A stretch of 54,903 nt of DNA from Kalymmatonema hyalinum WJT4-NPBG1 (GCA_019359075.1 JAHHIB010000060.1:1-54903); one strand, 5' to 3'. Numbered from the stretch's first letter, positions 42,310 through 52,063 are shown. Made by a program: numbers and translations. The notes: generated from the letters alone by a model not told the origin.

Positions 42310-44265
42310 ATGCTCTGCTGCCTCAACCCCGATTGCCCACATCCTCTCAATCCTGACGGGATAACGAACTGCCAGAGTTGTGGCGCGCCAGTGATACCGC
42401 TTTTGAGAGGTCACTATCGTGTTATCAAAGTGCTTTCAGATGAGGGAGGATTTGGCAGAACCTACTTGGCAGAAGATGTAGACAAGCTCAATGAACGCTG
42501 CGTTGTCAAGCAATTGGCACCGAAAGTCCAGGGAACATGGGCTTTGAAAAAGGCGATTGAGTCATTCCAACAAGAAGCTCAGCGATTGCAAGAACTAGGG
42601 AAAAATCCGCAAATTCCTACCTTGCTAGCTTACTTTGAGCAAGATAGCTATCTGTATTTAGTGCAAGAGTTTGTTGATGGGCAGACTTTGCTCAAAGAGT
42701 TGCGACAACAGGGAATATATGGCGAAACAGAAATTCGGGAAGTTTTGCTCGATTTGCTGCCGGTTCTCAAGTTTATCCATGAGCGCGGGGTGATTCATCG
42801 GGACATCAAGCCACAAAATATTATGCGGCGAATCTCTCTGAGTCCCTCTGGAAGCGGGGGGAAAACAAGCGGGGCGGGGGAACTAGTACTGATTGACTTT
42901 GGTGCCTCTAAGCAGCTTAGCGCCACAGTGCGGACTAAACCGGGAACGACTATTGGCACACGTGGATATACCCCTCTAGAACAAATGCAGGATGGTGAGG
43001 CTTACCCAGCAAGTGATTTGTTTAGTTTGGGAGCTACGTGCTTTCATTTAATGTCAGGTATTTCACCAGCTATATTTTGGACAGAAAATGGCTATAGCTG
43101 GGTTAGTTCTTGGCGGCAACATTTGAGACGTCCCATCAGTACAGATCTGGCAGAGATTCTCGATAAGCTTTTGAAAAAAGACATTCAAGAGCGTTATCAG
43201 TCAGCGGATGAAGTGATCAAGGACTTGGTGTGTGATGTAGCGATTCAACCATCTTTGCAGCCAGCTATACTTAAAAACAAAGTTTTGGCAGGTGGTGCCA
43301 TTCTGTTGTTGGGATTTGGAGCAGTTTGTTATGTCAACGATTTTCAGCCCTTAGACTTTTTAGTGGCACAAAACAGTTTCCTGATGAAAACCCTTAACGG
43401 GCATTCTAACTTAGTGAGCTCTGTCGCCGTCAGTTCCACGTCCAATGGCGTAACCCTTGTAAGTGGCAGTTTTGACACGACACTCAAACTGTGGAATTTG
43501 GCAACTGGCAAGGAAATTGCCACACTAGAAGCAAATGCTGGTTCGGTTCATTCAGTCGCTACCAGTCCGGATGGTCGGACTGTAGCCAGTGGCAATGGTG
43601 ACAAAACAATAAAACTGTGGAATCTCTTGACTGGGCAGGAAATTCGTACTCTCTACGGGCATTTGAGTTCGGTTCAATCCGTTGCTATAAGTCCAAATAG
43701 CAAAATCCTTGCCAGTGGCAGTTTTGACGGAAATATCAAACTATGGGAACTGCCATCAGGAAACGAAATCGCTACTCTGAGTTCACATTCGGGTGCTATT
43801 AAATCTGTCGCCTTTGGTCGTGATGGGCAAACTCTTGCTAGTGGCAGTGAGGACAACACAGTTAAGTTATGGGATTTAGGTTCTAAGCAGGTCATCAGAA
43901 CTTTTAAGGGGCATTCGCAACCGGTCCGGTCTGTCGCCATAAGTTCCGATGGACAAACTCTTGCCAGTAGCAGTGCTGATGCCACTATCAAACTGTGGAA
44001 TTTGGCAAGCGGAGAGGAAATTTACACTTTTAAGGGTCATTCCTACTCGGTTAATTCGGTTGCCTTCACCTCAGATGGCAAGACTCTTGCCAGTGGTAGT
44101 AGCGACCATACTATCAAACTGTGGGATGTGGCAACGAAAAGCGAAATTCGCACTTTCAAGGAGCCTTCTAAAGAGGTGACTTCCGTCGCCTTCAGTCCTG
44201 ATGGCAAAACTCTTGCCAGTGGTTGTACTGAGGGGACTATCAATCTTTGGCGGGTGGTTCGGTGA
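42310..44265 (+). CDS. Ser/Thr protein kinase with WD40 propeller, paralogue 3
   Basis: The 651-residue protein has the ribbon CCLNPDCPHPLNPDG...CQSC, a kinase domain (DEGGFGRTYLAED, VVKQLAP, HRDIKPQN, LIDFGASKQL), a Gly/Ser-rich insert in the catalytic region (LSPSGSGGKTSGAGE), a membrane helix near 330 (NKVLAGGAILLLGFGAVCYV) and seven WD blades from GHSNLVSSVAVSSTS to EPSKEVTSVAFSPDG. The blade-top GH dipeptide is degenerate in blades 2, 4 and 7. It converges with the twin-trypsin gene 19 bp away. Confidence 0.92.
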   Translation: MLCCLNPDCPHPLNPDGITNCQSCGAPVIPLLRGHYRVIKVLSDEGGFGRTYLAEDVDKLNERCVVKQLAPKVQGTWALKKAIESFQQEAQRLQELGKNPQIPTLLAYFEQDSYLYLVQEFVDGQTLLKELRQQGIYGETEIREVLLDLLPVLKFIHERGVIHRDIKPQNIMRRISLSPSGSGGKTSGAGELVLIDFGASKQLSATVRTKPGTTIGTRGYTPLEQMQDGEAYPASDLFSLGATCFHLMSGISPAIFWTENGYSWVSSWRQHLRRPISTDLAEILDKLLKKDIQERYQSADEVIKDLVCDVAIQPSLQPAILKNKVLAGGAILLLGFGAVCYVNDFQPLDFLVAQNSFLMKTLNGHSNLVSSVAVSSTSNGVTLVSGSFDTTLKLWNLATGKEIATLEANAGSVHSVATSPDGRTVASGNGDKTIKLWNLLTGQEIRTLYGHLSSVQSVAISPNSKILASGSFDGNIKLWELPSGNEIATLSSHSGAIKSVAFGRDGQTLASGSEDNTVKLWDLGSKQVIRTFKGHSQPVRSVAISSDGQTLASSSADATIKLWNLASGEEIYTFKGHSYSVNSVAFTSDGKTLASGSSDHTIKLWDVATKSEIRTFKEPSKEVTSVAFSPDGKTLASGCTEGTINLWRVVR

Positions 44266-44284
44266 AATCTTGGTTGCAAAGAGT

Positions 44285-47200
44285 CTAATTTTTCTGCAAA
44301 AGACGTGCAAAACCCCCGTTGTTGTAAGCTTCGGCAAGATCCGGCTTGCGGGCGATCGCACTCTTGAAATCTTCCATCGCCCCTTTGTCATCTTTTTCTT
44401 GCAAACGCGCAAAACCCCGGTTGTTATAAGCTAGAGCAAGCTGCGGCTTGAGGCGAATCGCTTCTGTAAAATCAGCGATCGCTTTTTCATAATCTTTCTG
44501 CGTATCCTGTGTATCCTGTTGAGACTCTGGGTTGATATATAACACCTTAGGAATGTTGGAGTTGAGGCGAATAGATTGATTGTTCTGAGCAATGGCTCCT
44601 GCATAACCTTGCTCTTGCACACGCGCTAAACCCCTGTTGTTGTAAGCTAAAGCAAAATCTGGTTTGAGGCGAATTGCTTCGTTGTAATCTGCGATCGCTC
44701 CTTGATAGTCTTTTTGTTCTTGTCGGGCATTACCCCGGAGCGTGTAGTATAAATATGCTACTTGAGGAAACAGACTGATGGCTTTGTCGTAATCCGAACT
44801 TCCTCCCTGTTTATCTTTGAGGAGAAATCGAGCATATCCCCGGTAACTATACACCCAGGCGTTATCAGGTTGGAGACGCAAAGCAGTGTCAAAATCCTCT
44901 GTAAATGAAGTTTGTCCCATTAGAGCCTGAACAATCCCCCGACCAACGTAAGCCGGGGCATAATTAGGTTCTAGGCGTATTGCTTCGGTATAGTTTTCAA
45001 TCGCTGTTTTGTAGTCTTTTTCGGCAGTTCGGACATCGCCAAGCTTTTTATAATAAAGATAAGCTGCTTGGGGAGCAAAGCGAATTGCTGCGGTGTAATC
45101 CTCAATCGCTCCTTTGTAATCTTGCAAAATAGAGCGAGCAGTACCCCGCTTATTATAAATAGCAGCCGAGTCTGGCTCAAGGCGCAGCGCTCTGTCGAAA
45201 TCTTGAATAAATGCTTTGCGGTTTCCCATCATCGCCTGGACAATTCCCCGATCAACGTAGGCATAAGCATTGTCAGCCTGAAGGGCGATCGCTTTGTTTA
45301 AATCTTGAAGCGCTTCCTGATAATTGCCTTCACTCGATCTTGCCACACCCCGCTGTCGGTATGCGAAGGGATTGTCAGGCTGAAGCCGCAAAGCTTCGTT
45401 AAAATCCTTAATTGCTTCGCTGGTGTCTCCCATACTGATACGGATATCACCCCGGAGAATGTACTGCAAAGGCTGAGGATTGATTTTAATCGCTTGATCG
45501 CAAGCTTGAATTGCTTTTGGGTAATTCCCTAATTCGCCCAAGACATTGCATAGTCCTCGATAAGCGATGAATTCATCTGGCTTGAGTGAAATCACCTTGG
45601 ACAGAACTTGGCGTGCTTCTTCGTAGCGATTCAAGGCGAAAAGCGTATCGCCTAACTCACGCCATGCTGGATCGTATGTTGGGTTATATGTCGTTGCTTT
45701 GTTGAAAGATTGAAGTGCTTCTTTATACTTTTGCTGGAGACGCTGTGCCCTTCCGCGTGCATACCAAGCTTGAGACAAGTCTGGTTTGATTTGAATTGCT
45801 CGCTCAAATGCATCTACTGCTTTTTCATATTTCTGCGATCGCAACAGTTTGTTACCATAACTGAGCCACTCAAATTCATCCGAGCTGTTTCCCGGTGATG
45901 CTACATTCAGAGCAGATGTGATAATTGCATCTTGTTGGGGATCGCTCAATCGCGGTGGTACAGTTGTATGCTTTTTGAACTTAATCTGCGATTTTTCCTG
46001 CTGTACCAGTGCCAAAAAGCTACGGATAGGCACACCCAAGCTGTAACCCAGTTGGATTTCGCGTTCCTCACCAGTTTTTTGTTTAATTAACGTTGGTTCT
46101 CCTTCCGCTGCTGTATGAATCCCAATGACTCGACCCAAGCTATCTAACACTGGGCTGCCACTCATGCCTTTGTCAGTAGAATTGGTATAAACCAGTTCAT
46201 AACCAAAAGCAAAAGAACGAGAATCCTTGGCGCGATCAATTCCCCCACCGTAGAGCAATCCCACACTAAACTGACGCTTTGGTTGTGTATCTTTTGATGC
46301 AGGCATCCCAGACACAAAAACCACTCTGTCTTCATTTTCTAAGTCATAGTCAGCTAGGGTAGCCACTTGGTAACTTTGGTTGCTGCTGAACTGCAGCAGC
46401 GCTAAGTCTGTTCCTTCCCAAGTTTTGACGGTGCTAGTGTTTACCCCATACTCCTGACCATCCGCAGTCACGACTTTCAAGTCGTTCTTTCCTCGCACCA
46501 CGTGACCAGCGCTGAGAACATAGTATGTGTTACCTTCCTTAGCAACAATCACCCCCGAGCCATGACTGTTTTGCCAACTGATTAACACTGTAATTTCTTT
46601 AGCAATGTTGTTAACCAGAGTTGCAACCAAGGGCGTGGATGTGGCTGTTGATTTAGTAACTGTGTTTCTTGCTTGCGGGTTTTCTGGTGGAATAATTGGC
46701 GGATCTAACTGAGATAATGTCTCAATGGGAACTCCCCAACTTGAGCGCCGCATTCGCTCGCGCAAAGCATCATTAGGCTGAGAACCATCTTCATACACGT
46801 ACGGATCGCCCCACAAAGGCTGAGCATGGATGCCATTGATACCAATGACTTTACCGTCACTATTGAGCACTGGTCCACCGCTCATGCCCTTTTCAACTTC
46901 ATTGGTATATCCAATTCGGTAGCCCCCTTTTAAGGAGCGTTCTAGCAACAGAGAAATACGTCCGGGATACGTGACAAACTGCCTTGAACTAGATGAATCC
47001 TCTTCAAATGGAAATCCCGCAGCGAACACTTCATCACCTTCTTTTAAGGTTGATGAATTTCCCAGAGAAGCTACGGCATAGTTACTATTAGCACGAAACT
47101 GCAATAAAACCAAATCCTTGTTATCATAATTAACTTCTTTGACCAACTGGGCTGGATGATTTTGACCATCAGGTGTATTAATGAGATGAGGTTTCCCTGT

Positions 47201-47473
47201 TTCCAAAACGTGCTGACTTGTCAAAACTGTATACAGCAAACCTTCTTTTTGAATCAATATCCCCGAACCGCCTCTTTCTCCAGAGATAATCTTGACAGTA
47301 ATGGACTGGGCTAGCTTTTGCAGTTGGTCTTGGGACAACTGAGAGATTTGCTGCCTTGCAAAAAGTTTGGGGGCAGAAATACTGAGATAAAGACCTTGTA
47401 CTGGCAGCAGCCACAATGTGCCTATCCAGACGACCAAACTCAGTAACCGACAATCCATTCGCCCATGTCCCAT
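44285..47473 (-). CDS. Exported protein with two trypsin-like domains and about 15 TPRs
   Basis: The protein has about 1062 residues from ATG 47473 (MGHGRMDCRLLSLVVW); TTG at 47533 is unlikely and ATG 47458 is possible. After a signal/anchor come two complete S1-type domains: His88 (TSQHV), Asp120 (NKDLVLLQF), Ser198 (GMSGGPVL), then His324 (SAGHVV), Asp356 (GTDLALLQF), Ser438 (GMSGSPVLD). The rest is about 15 tetratricopeptide repeats with cores such as YNEAIRLKPDFALAYNNRG. The last TPR stops after helix A (AYNNGGFARLLQKN). The role is probably periplasmic proteolysis or protein quality control with a TPR docking surface. It is followed on the same strand, on its upstream side, by COP23. Confidence 0.9.
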   Translation of the reverse strand: MGHGRMDCRLLSLVVWIGTLWLLPVQGLYLSISAPKLFARQQISQLSQDQLQKLAQSITVKIISGERGGSGILIQKEGLLYTVLTSQHVLETGKPHLINTPDGQNHPAQLVKEVNYDNKDLVLLQFRANSNYAVASLGNSSTLKEGDEVFAAGFPFEEDSSSSRQFVTYPGRISLLLERSLKGGYRIGYTNEVEKGMSGGPVLNSDGKVIGINGIHAQPLWGDPYVYEDGSQPNDALRERMRRSSWGVPIETLSQLDPPIIPPENPQARNTVTKSTATSTPLVATLVNNIAKEITVLISWQNSHGSGVIVAKEGNTYYVLSAGHVVRGKNDLKVVTADGQEYGVNTSTVKTWEGTDLALLQFSSNQSYQVATLADYDLENEDRVVFVSGMPASKDTQPKRQFSVGLLYGGGIDRAKDSRSFAFGYELVYTNSTDKGMSGSPVLDSLGRVIGIHTAAEGEPTLIKQKTGEEREIQLGYSLGVPIRSFLALVQQEKSQIKFKKHTTVPPRLSDPQQDAIITSALNVASPGNSSDEFEWLSYGNKLLRSQKYEKAVDAFERAIQIKPDLSQAWYARGRAQRLQQKYKEALQSFNKATTYNPTYDPAWRELGDTLFALNRYEEARQVLSKVISLKPDEFIAYRGLCNVLGELGNYPKAIQACDQAIKINPQPLQYILRGDIRISMGDTSEAIKDFNEALRLQPDNPFAYRQRGVARSSEGNYQEALQDLNKAIALQADNAYAYVDRGIVQAMMGNRKAFIQDFDRALRLEPDSAAIYNKRGTARSILQDYKGAIEDYTAAIRFAPQAAYLYYKKLGDVRTAEKDYKTAIENYTEAIRLEPNYAPAYVGRGIVQALMGQTSFTEDFDTALRLQPDNAWVYSYRGYARFLLKDKQGGSSDYDKAISLFPQVAYLYYTLRGNARQEQKDYQGAIADYNEAIRLKPDFALAYNNRGLARVQEQGYAGAIAQNNQSIRLNSNIPKVLYINPESQQDTQDTQKDYEKAIADFTEAIRLKPQLALAYNNRGFARLQEKDDKGAMEDFKSAIARKPDLAEAYNNGGFARLLQKN

Positions 47474-47627
47474 AAGTGTCAATTTAGTGATTGGGGAAAT
47501 AGGGGCCAGCCCTAGGAGGAATTCAAAATTCAAAATTCAAAAAATAATTTTTCATTTTAATTTTTTGAGAAGAGAGAGCGATTGTGCTTTTTCCTATTTC
47601 CCTATATTGAAACTAGAATATCCTGAC

Positions 47628-48140
47628 TTAGTCAGCGGGTTTTTCTCGTAGTAACTGATTCATGTCAATGTAGACTTGGGGAGATCCATCATCCGATTGA
47701 ACAATCGGACCGCTTGCGGTGTAGCCCATTTGCCTGAGATTTTCAATCACTTGACCAGCATCGTCATCTGCTCTAAGTGTGAGTAGCAAAAGGCTGCAAG
47801 TGCCGCCGTATCGACTGGCAGCGCACAAAACCTTTTGACCATTCATATTTCCTGTTGTCAGGTAATTCAGCACACCGTCAACAGAAGCATTTTGAAATCT
47901 GGCAGACACGACCTCACAGCGTTCTTTAGCGGAAAATTTACTGTTCCAATTTTTTTGCCAGCTAATGACTGGAATTTTCTTCCCTGTTGCCGTTCTGGCG
48001 TATGTTGTTGGTACGCCGTCCCTATTTGTACCACAAAAGTATGTATTGTTTTGAGCATAACTGGAGTGACTCATACTAGCAATGCTGCCTAGGGCGATCG
48101 CATTGGCAATTAGCATATTTGCAAATAATTTGGCTTTCAT
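47628..48140 (-). CDS. COP23 domain exported protein
   Basis: The 170-residue protein has a signal peptide (MLIANAIALGSIASMSHSSY, cut near YAQ). The COP23-type sequence is TYFCGTNRDGVPTTYAR, IPVISWQ, FSAKERCEVVSARFQ and a C-terminal YIDMNQLL. Four cysteines could form two disulfides. COP23 was described as a circadian-oscillating membrane-associated polypeptide of cyanobacteria, and its function is not established. It lies about 155 bp upstream of the twin-trypsin-TPR gene on the same strand, suggesting a joint transcript or related role. Confidence 0.85.
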   Translation of the reverse strand: MKAKLFANMLIANAIALGSIASMSHSSYAQNNTYFCGTNRDGVPTTYARTATGKKIPVISWQKNWNSKFSAKERCEVVSARFQNASVDGVLNYLTTGNMNGQKVLCAASRYGGTCSLLLLTLRADDDAGQVIENLRQMGYTASGPIVQSDDGSPQVYIDMNQLLREKPAD

Positions 48141-48672
48141 GGTGATGTTATTCTTCCTAAAAACTCAGAAGTTATATTAACTACATCATCTGAATCAACT
48201 AATCGTCACCCTTAAAGAAAATGAAAAAATATTTTTAGTTTTTATTAATTTATGCATTATTCTTTTCATACACAATTATAGTATAAGTATTCAAAGAATT
48301 TTGAAAATACTTATTTACAGAGTAAGTTAGTAAATAAAGATACAATATATTTTTCTCTGACTACTGTCTTTAAAATCACATTTTACTTAGAAATAAGACC
48401 GTGGCATCTGAGGGCAAAAGGCGGTTTATTTAATTCGGTATTTTACCCTGCGGGAACGCAAGAGCGGCGAACGCGCGGCATAGGAGCCATTAATTAATCA
48501 ATAAGTCAAAAGATGAATTGTATAACTCGTCATTCCTTACGAAGTATTTTTTGATCATACAGATGCAACTTCAAGCAGATATAGGTTTCCAGCCAAGGAT
48601 TGATTCTACCTTAACTGGAACTTAATACGATGTCATTAAATACTTGCAATCATTGAATTGAGGAATTTGAAC
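48141..48672. other. 530-bp AT-rich region between divergent genes
   Basis: It is AT-rich apart from a GC-rich scrap at 48446-48485 (ccctgcgggaacgcaagagc then ggcgaacgcgcggcatagga), which looks like a dispersed repeat fragment. No gene is seen. Promoters of COP23 (minus) and of the WGxxGxxG gene (plus) must lie here. GAGG at 48660-48663 is the ribosome site that sets the next start. Confidence 0.6.
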
Positions 48673-48972
48673 GTGAAACGCTTTGATGTCTCTAAAGTTT
48701 TGGGTATTAGCGCTCTAGCCCTCAGTTTAGCTACCCTACCTGCTGTTCTGCCTGCTTCTGCCCAAACAACTACCACTCCCGATGGCACTGTTAGAACTAC
48801 CAATACAGACAGTTCTGCAACTGACGGAAATTATCAGGATGGCGATTGGGGTTTGTTAGGCTTGCTCGGTCTGTTTGGTCTGTTTGGTCGCAAGAGCCGC
48901 AAAGCTGATGAATCCGTAGCTTATGGTAACCGTGATGTCGTGAGCACCTCAGGCAACCGCTCTAACTATTAA
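48673..48972 (+). CDS. WGxxGxxG-type exported small protein
   Basis: The 99-residue protein starts at GTG 48673, chosen because GAGGA lies nine bases upstream; a TTG at 48658 would add five residues. The signal peptide is ISALALSLATLPAVLPASAQ. A Thr/Ser/Asp-rich middle leads to WGLLGLLGLFGLFGRKSRK, a glycine-spaced hydrophobic segment with a basic stop. This matches the WGxxGxxG sorting-type tail, followed by a short polar extension. It is probably membrane-anchored at the cell surface. Function unknown. Confidence 0.75.
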   Translation: MKRFDVSKVLGISALALSLATLPAVLPASAQTTTTPDGTVRTTNTDSSATDGNYQDGDWGLLGLLGLFGLFGRKSRKADESVAYGNRDVVSTSGNRSNY

Positions 48973-48989
48973 CGTAAGTTGGCGTTGCC

Positions 48990-49262
48990 TGTCAGTCAGT
49001 GAACGGGAGAGACGACAACGCTGCTTGGAATATTTGTGCAGTCGGGGCAACGAAAACGCTGGGCTTCGCCGTGAGGCTTCGACGGTGAGCTCAGCCGAAC
49101 CGCGCTCAGCGACTCGAGTGAGCGGCTCGAGTGAGCCTTCGCCGAACTCCTCGCCGAACTCCGAACGGTTAGTTGGTGTCAGACAGTCTGAGACTGCATT
49201 CGCTGTTAGCAGCCCAGAACCCCACGGCTCCACTTCGCTCTTAGCCGTGGGAGTATGTCAAG
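48990..49262 (+). mobile_element. Degraded tnpB-type right end with GC-rich repeat
   Basis: A GC-rich stretch (49062-49155) has short reiterations such as gactcgagtgagcggctcga and ttcgccgaactcctcgccga. It ends in a hairpin CCCACGGCT...AGCCGTGGG (49221-49251), then agtatgtca. The hairpin-plus-agta(t/c)gtca end matches the remnant at 23044-23088. No transposase ORF survives. It abuts the ClC gene stop at 49265. Confidence 0.4.
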
Positions 49263-49264
49263 AA

Positions 49265-51925
49265 TTAGCTACCAATCGCCCCCCTGACCAAAATCACTGT
49301 AGTATCTACGCCTGAAGCTATTGCCTCCGGAATATTACCTGTAATTGCCTGTTGCAGCATTCCTTCACGCGAAGCACCCAAAACGACTACATCGTAGTGT
49401 TCTTTTTTCACCAAATTAATCACACCTTCAGAAACGGACTCAGATTTAAGTGGGCTGGCGAAAACGGTGCTTCCCAATTTACGGCGACGAATGAGTTGAC
49501 GAATGGCTTCTTCTAAAACTGTCATATCTGGCTCGATTTCTGATGGCTTGAATACCCGAGTTAAGCGAACTTTTGGGTCATTTCCCAATGTGACTAAAGC
49601 AGGTAACAATTTAATCGCTACCCACGCGTTAGGACCACCAGCCATTGGAACAAGCCAGCGGTTGAATTGGGGAGTGATAGCGGATTTGGCAACGGATATA
49701 TCGGATGATGTTTCTGTTAAATCTGTTAACCCATTTATTGCTCCTAACTTAACTAGCATCACATCGCAGCTGGCCTCGCGGATTATGGTGTCTACAACAT
49801 TGCCAAAAATACGACCAGGGGTGGAAGTGTTACCCTTCCACCCCATCAAAATCAGGTCGATGTGCCGTTCTTTAATTGTTTCGAGAATTGCCTGTGCCAC
49901 ATCATGGGTCACTCGGATTTCCGTATGGACAGGAATTTTCCACTTTTTGCCCAAAGCCTCCGCCAGCCTCAGCAAGCGACGACTTTTTGTTGTCCTGACT
50001 GGCGTTTCTGTTGGGGAACTGTGGCGAGAGATTGGCATCACTTGTATGCACTCTATTTCATAATGGCGATCGCGAGCAATAGCAGCTGCCATCTCTAGTA
50101 GTGTCGCTGCTGTTTCGGGATTAGCTATAGGTACGAGTAATCTTCCCCTACCAATACTTGGAGCACGTGTTTGATAAACAACATAAGAAGGTTCTGGTCG
50201 TGGTCCTTGTTGCCTATTTTCACAGTTGATATGGTCTGCTTCCGCTCGGATTATATCTGCACGGGTGATGATCCCAATCAGTCTGCGTCCCTCCACAACT
50301 GGCAAACGGCTGATTTGATAGCGGTCTAACAAATACAGCACATCGCTGAGGTTATGGATAGGAGTAACCGTCAAAGGATTGCCAGTCATGATTTCCTTCA
50401 AGGAGGCGTCTTTGGCAATATTGCGATCGCGTATTTTTAGCAAATCACTTTGTGTCACAATTCCTACGAGCTTGCCATCTTCTACTATCGGAAAACCTCG
50501 ATGGTGGCAACGGGAGAAAGCCTCTACTGCTTCATCCAGAGGCATTTCTGCCTCCAGAGTTTCCACCCGTCTTTGCATCACGTCTTTTGCTGTTAACTTT
50601 GTCAATAGTCCTTCAATAGGATCTTGTTTTTGGATAGTGATGCCACTTAACTGTAAAAGTTTGTCATACAGTGACCCAGGGACTATCTTTTCAGCAACTA
50701 AGTAGGATGTCACAGAACCAATCATCAAAGGTAACACCAGATTGAAATCTGTAGTCATCTCAAACACAATCACAATTGCCGTAAATGGGACTTTGGAGAC
50801 GGCTGAGAAAAATGCCCCCATTCCTGCCAGTGCATAGGTTGTGGGGTTTCCCTCTCCCAAGGTATAAAGCTGGAATACACCAATGATGTATCCTAAACAA
50901 GAACCCAAAATCAGACTCGGAGCAAATAATCCTCCTGGCGCTCCTGAGCCAAATGCGACCAAAGTTAGGATAAACTGAGCGACAAAGGCGATAAAGGCGA
51001 CAGAAGCATGGGCTTCACCAGTAATCACAAACTCTCGCAACCCGCTATTATCGCGGAAAGAAACAGGTAGCAGGGCAATCACAACACCTGATATAAACCC
51101 CGCTAACGCGACTCGCAATGGCAAGCTGATGTGCAAGTTACGGTAAATTCTTTGACTGGCAATCAGTCCACGATTAAATAATGCAGCTAGTAATCCCGCT
51201 AGGACACCTAAAATCAGGTAAAAGGGAATTTCTAGTACAGAGAAGCTGCTAGAGGATCTCGTCAACTCCAGGTTCAGTAGCAAACTACCACCACCCAACA
51301 GCCGTGATACAACGCCACCAATGAACGAAGCAATAATGGCAGTTCCTAAAGTTAATCCCGATAAATCCTGGAGTAATTCCTCAACAACAAAGATCATACC
51401 CGCGATTGGAGCGTTGAAAGCTGCTGACAATCCCGCACCTGCCCCCGCTGCAATCATCTGCCGTCGATGATCTGGAGAAGTAGGAACCCAACGACTCATC
51501 CCCGCTGCTAAAGCTGCCCCAACATGGACAGTAGGACCTTGCCGCCCTAGAGTTAAACCCGAACCTAGGGCGATTATCGCACTGATTAACTTGACAGCTG
51601 CGACGCGCCATGATAATGTAACTGGCACATTACCAAGAGAAGCTTTGACTTGTGGAATTCCACCACCTGATGCCTCTGGTGCCAACCTCTCTACAAGTAA
51701 GCCAGCCAGAAATCCAAAGCTAAGACCAATGAGTGGTAGAACAAGCCATGCTGGAAAAAGGTAGGAAGTATGAACTCGCCATGTTCCTAACCATCCCACT
51801 CCAAAGTTGAAAAACACAGCAGATAGGGCTGCGACTAAACCGATAACTGACGCTTCTGCGATCGCTAAACCTCTTCTAGGCTGCCACAAAGCGCGAAAGC
51901 TCTGAGAAAGAAAAAGAGGTGACAT
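49265..51925 (-). CDS. ClC-family anion transporter with CBS pair and two USP domains
   Basis: The 886-residue protein has a ClC membrane core at about 20-430 with GGGIPQVK, GRQGPTVHVGAALA and GSGAPGGLFAPSL. Two CBS domains follow (DVMQRRVETLEAEMPLDEAV; EIMTGNPLTVTPIHNLSDVL). Two universal-stress-protein domains come last: GRLLVPIANPETAATLLEMA with GWKGNTSTPGRIFG, and NRWLVPMAGGPNAWVAIKLL with VVLGASREG. CBS and USP parts should bind adenine nucleotides and regulate chloride (or other anion) flux. The usual gating glutamate of GREGP is Gln129 here, and the inner-gate tyrosine region reads TTDFNLVLP (Phe). ATG 51925 lacks a clear ribosome site. Confidence 0.92.
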   Translation of the reverse strand: MSPLFLSQSFRALWQPRRGLAIAEASVIGLVAALSAVFFNFGVGWLGTWRVHTSYLFPAWLVLPLIGLSFGFLAGLLVERLAPEASGGGIPQVKASLGNVPVTLSWRVAAVKLISAIIALGSGLTLGRQGPTVHVGAALAAGMSRWVPTSPDHRRQMIAAGAGAGLSAAFNAPIAGMIFVVEELLQDLSGLTLGTAIIASFIGGVVSRLLGGGSLLLNLELTRSSSSFSVLEIPFYLILGVLAGLLAALFNRGLIASQRIYRNLHISLPLRVALAGFISGVVIALLPVSFRDNSGLREFVITGEAHASVAFIAFVAQFILTLVAFGSGAPGGLFAPSLILGSCLGYIIGVFQLYTLGEGNPTTYALAGMGAFFSAVSKVPFTAIVIVFEMTTDFNLVLPLMIGSVTSYLVAEKIVPGSLYDKLLQLSGITIQKQDPIEGLLTKLTAKDVMQRRVETLEAEMPLDEAVEAFSRCHHRGFPIVEDGKLVGIVTQSDLLKIRDRNIAKDASLKEIMTGNPLTVTPIHNLSDVLYLLDRYQISRLPVVEGRRLIGIITRADIIRAEADHINCENRQQGPRPEPSYVVYQTRAPSIGRGRLLVPIANPETAATLLEMAAAIARDRHYEIECIQVMPISRHSSPTETPVRTTKSRRLLRLAEALGKKWKIPVHTEIRVTHDVAQAILETIKERHIDLILMGWKGNTSTPGRIFGNVVDTIIREASCDVMLVKLGAINGLTDLTETSSDISVAKSAITPQFNRWLVPMAGGPNAWVAIKLLPALVTLGNDPKVRLTRVFKPSEIEPDMTVLEEAIRQLIRRRKLGSTVFASPLKSESVSEGVINLVKKEHYDVVVLGASREGMLQQAITGNIPEAIASGVDTTVILVRGAIGS

Positions 51926-52063
51926 ATCAATTCAAAATTCAAAAAAAAGAAAAATTAAATCATTAGACTTTGCAGGCAAGTCTAATTTCATACTTGATTG
52001 TGTATCCGAAGGGAGCAGTTTGCCTTCACGTAGTTCTTAGTGTGTATTGCAATCAAAATTTGG

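Noticed and set aside
49025-49315. 96-codon plus-strand frame of Ser/Pro-rich sequence
   Set aside because: It comes from GC-rich reiterations in a transposon remnant and runs into the ClC gene on the opposite strand.
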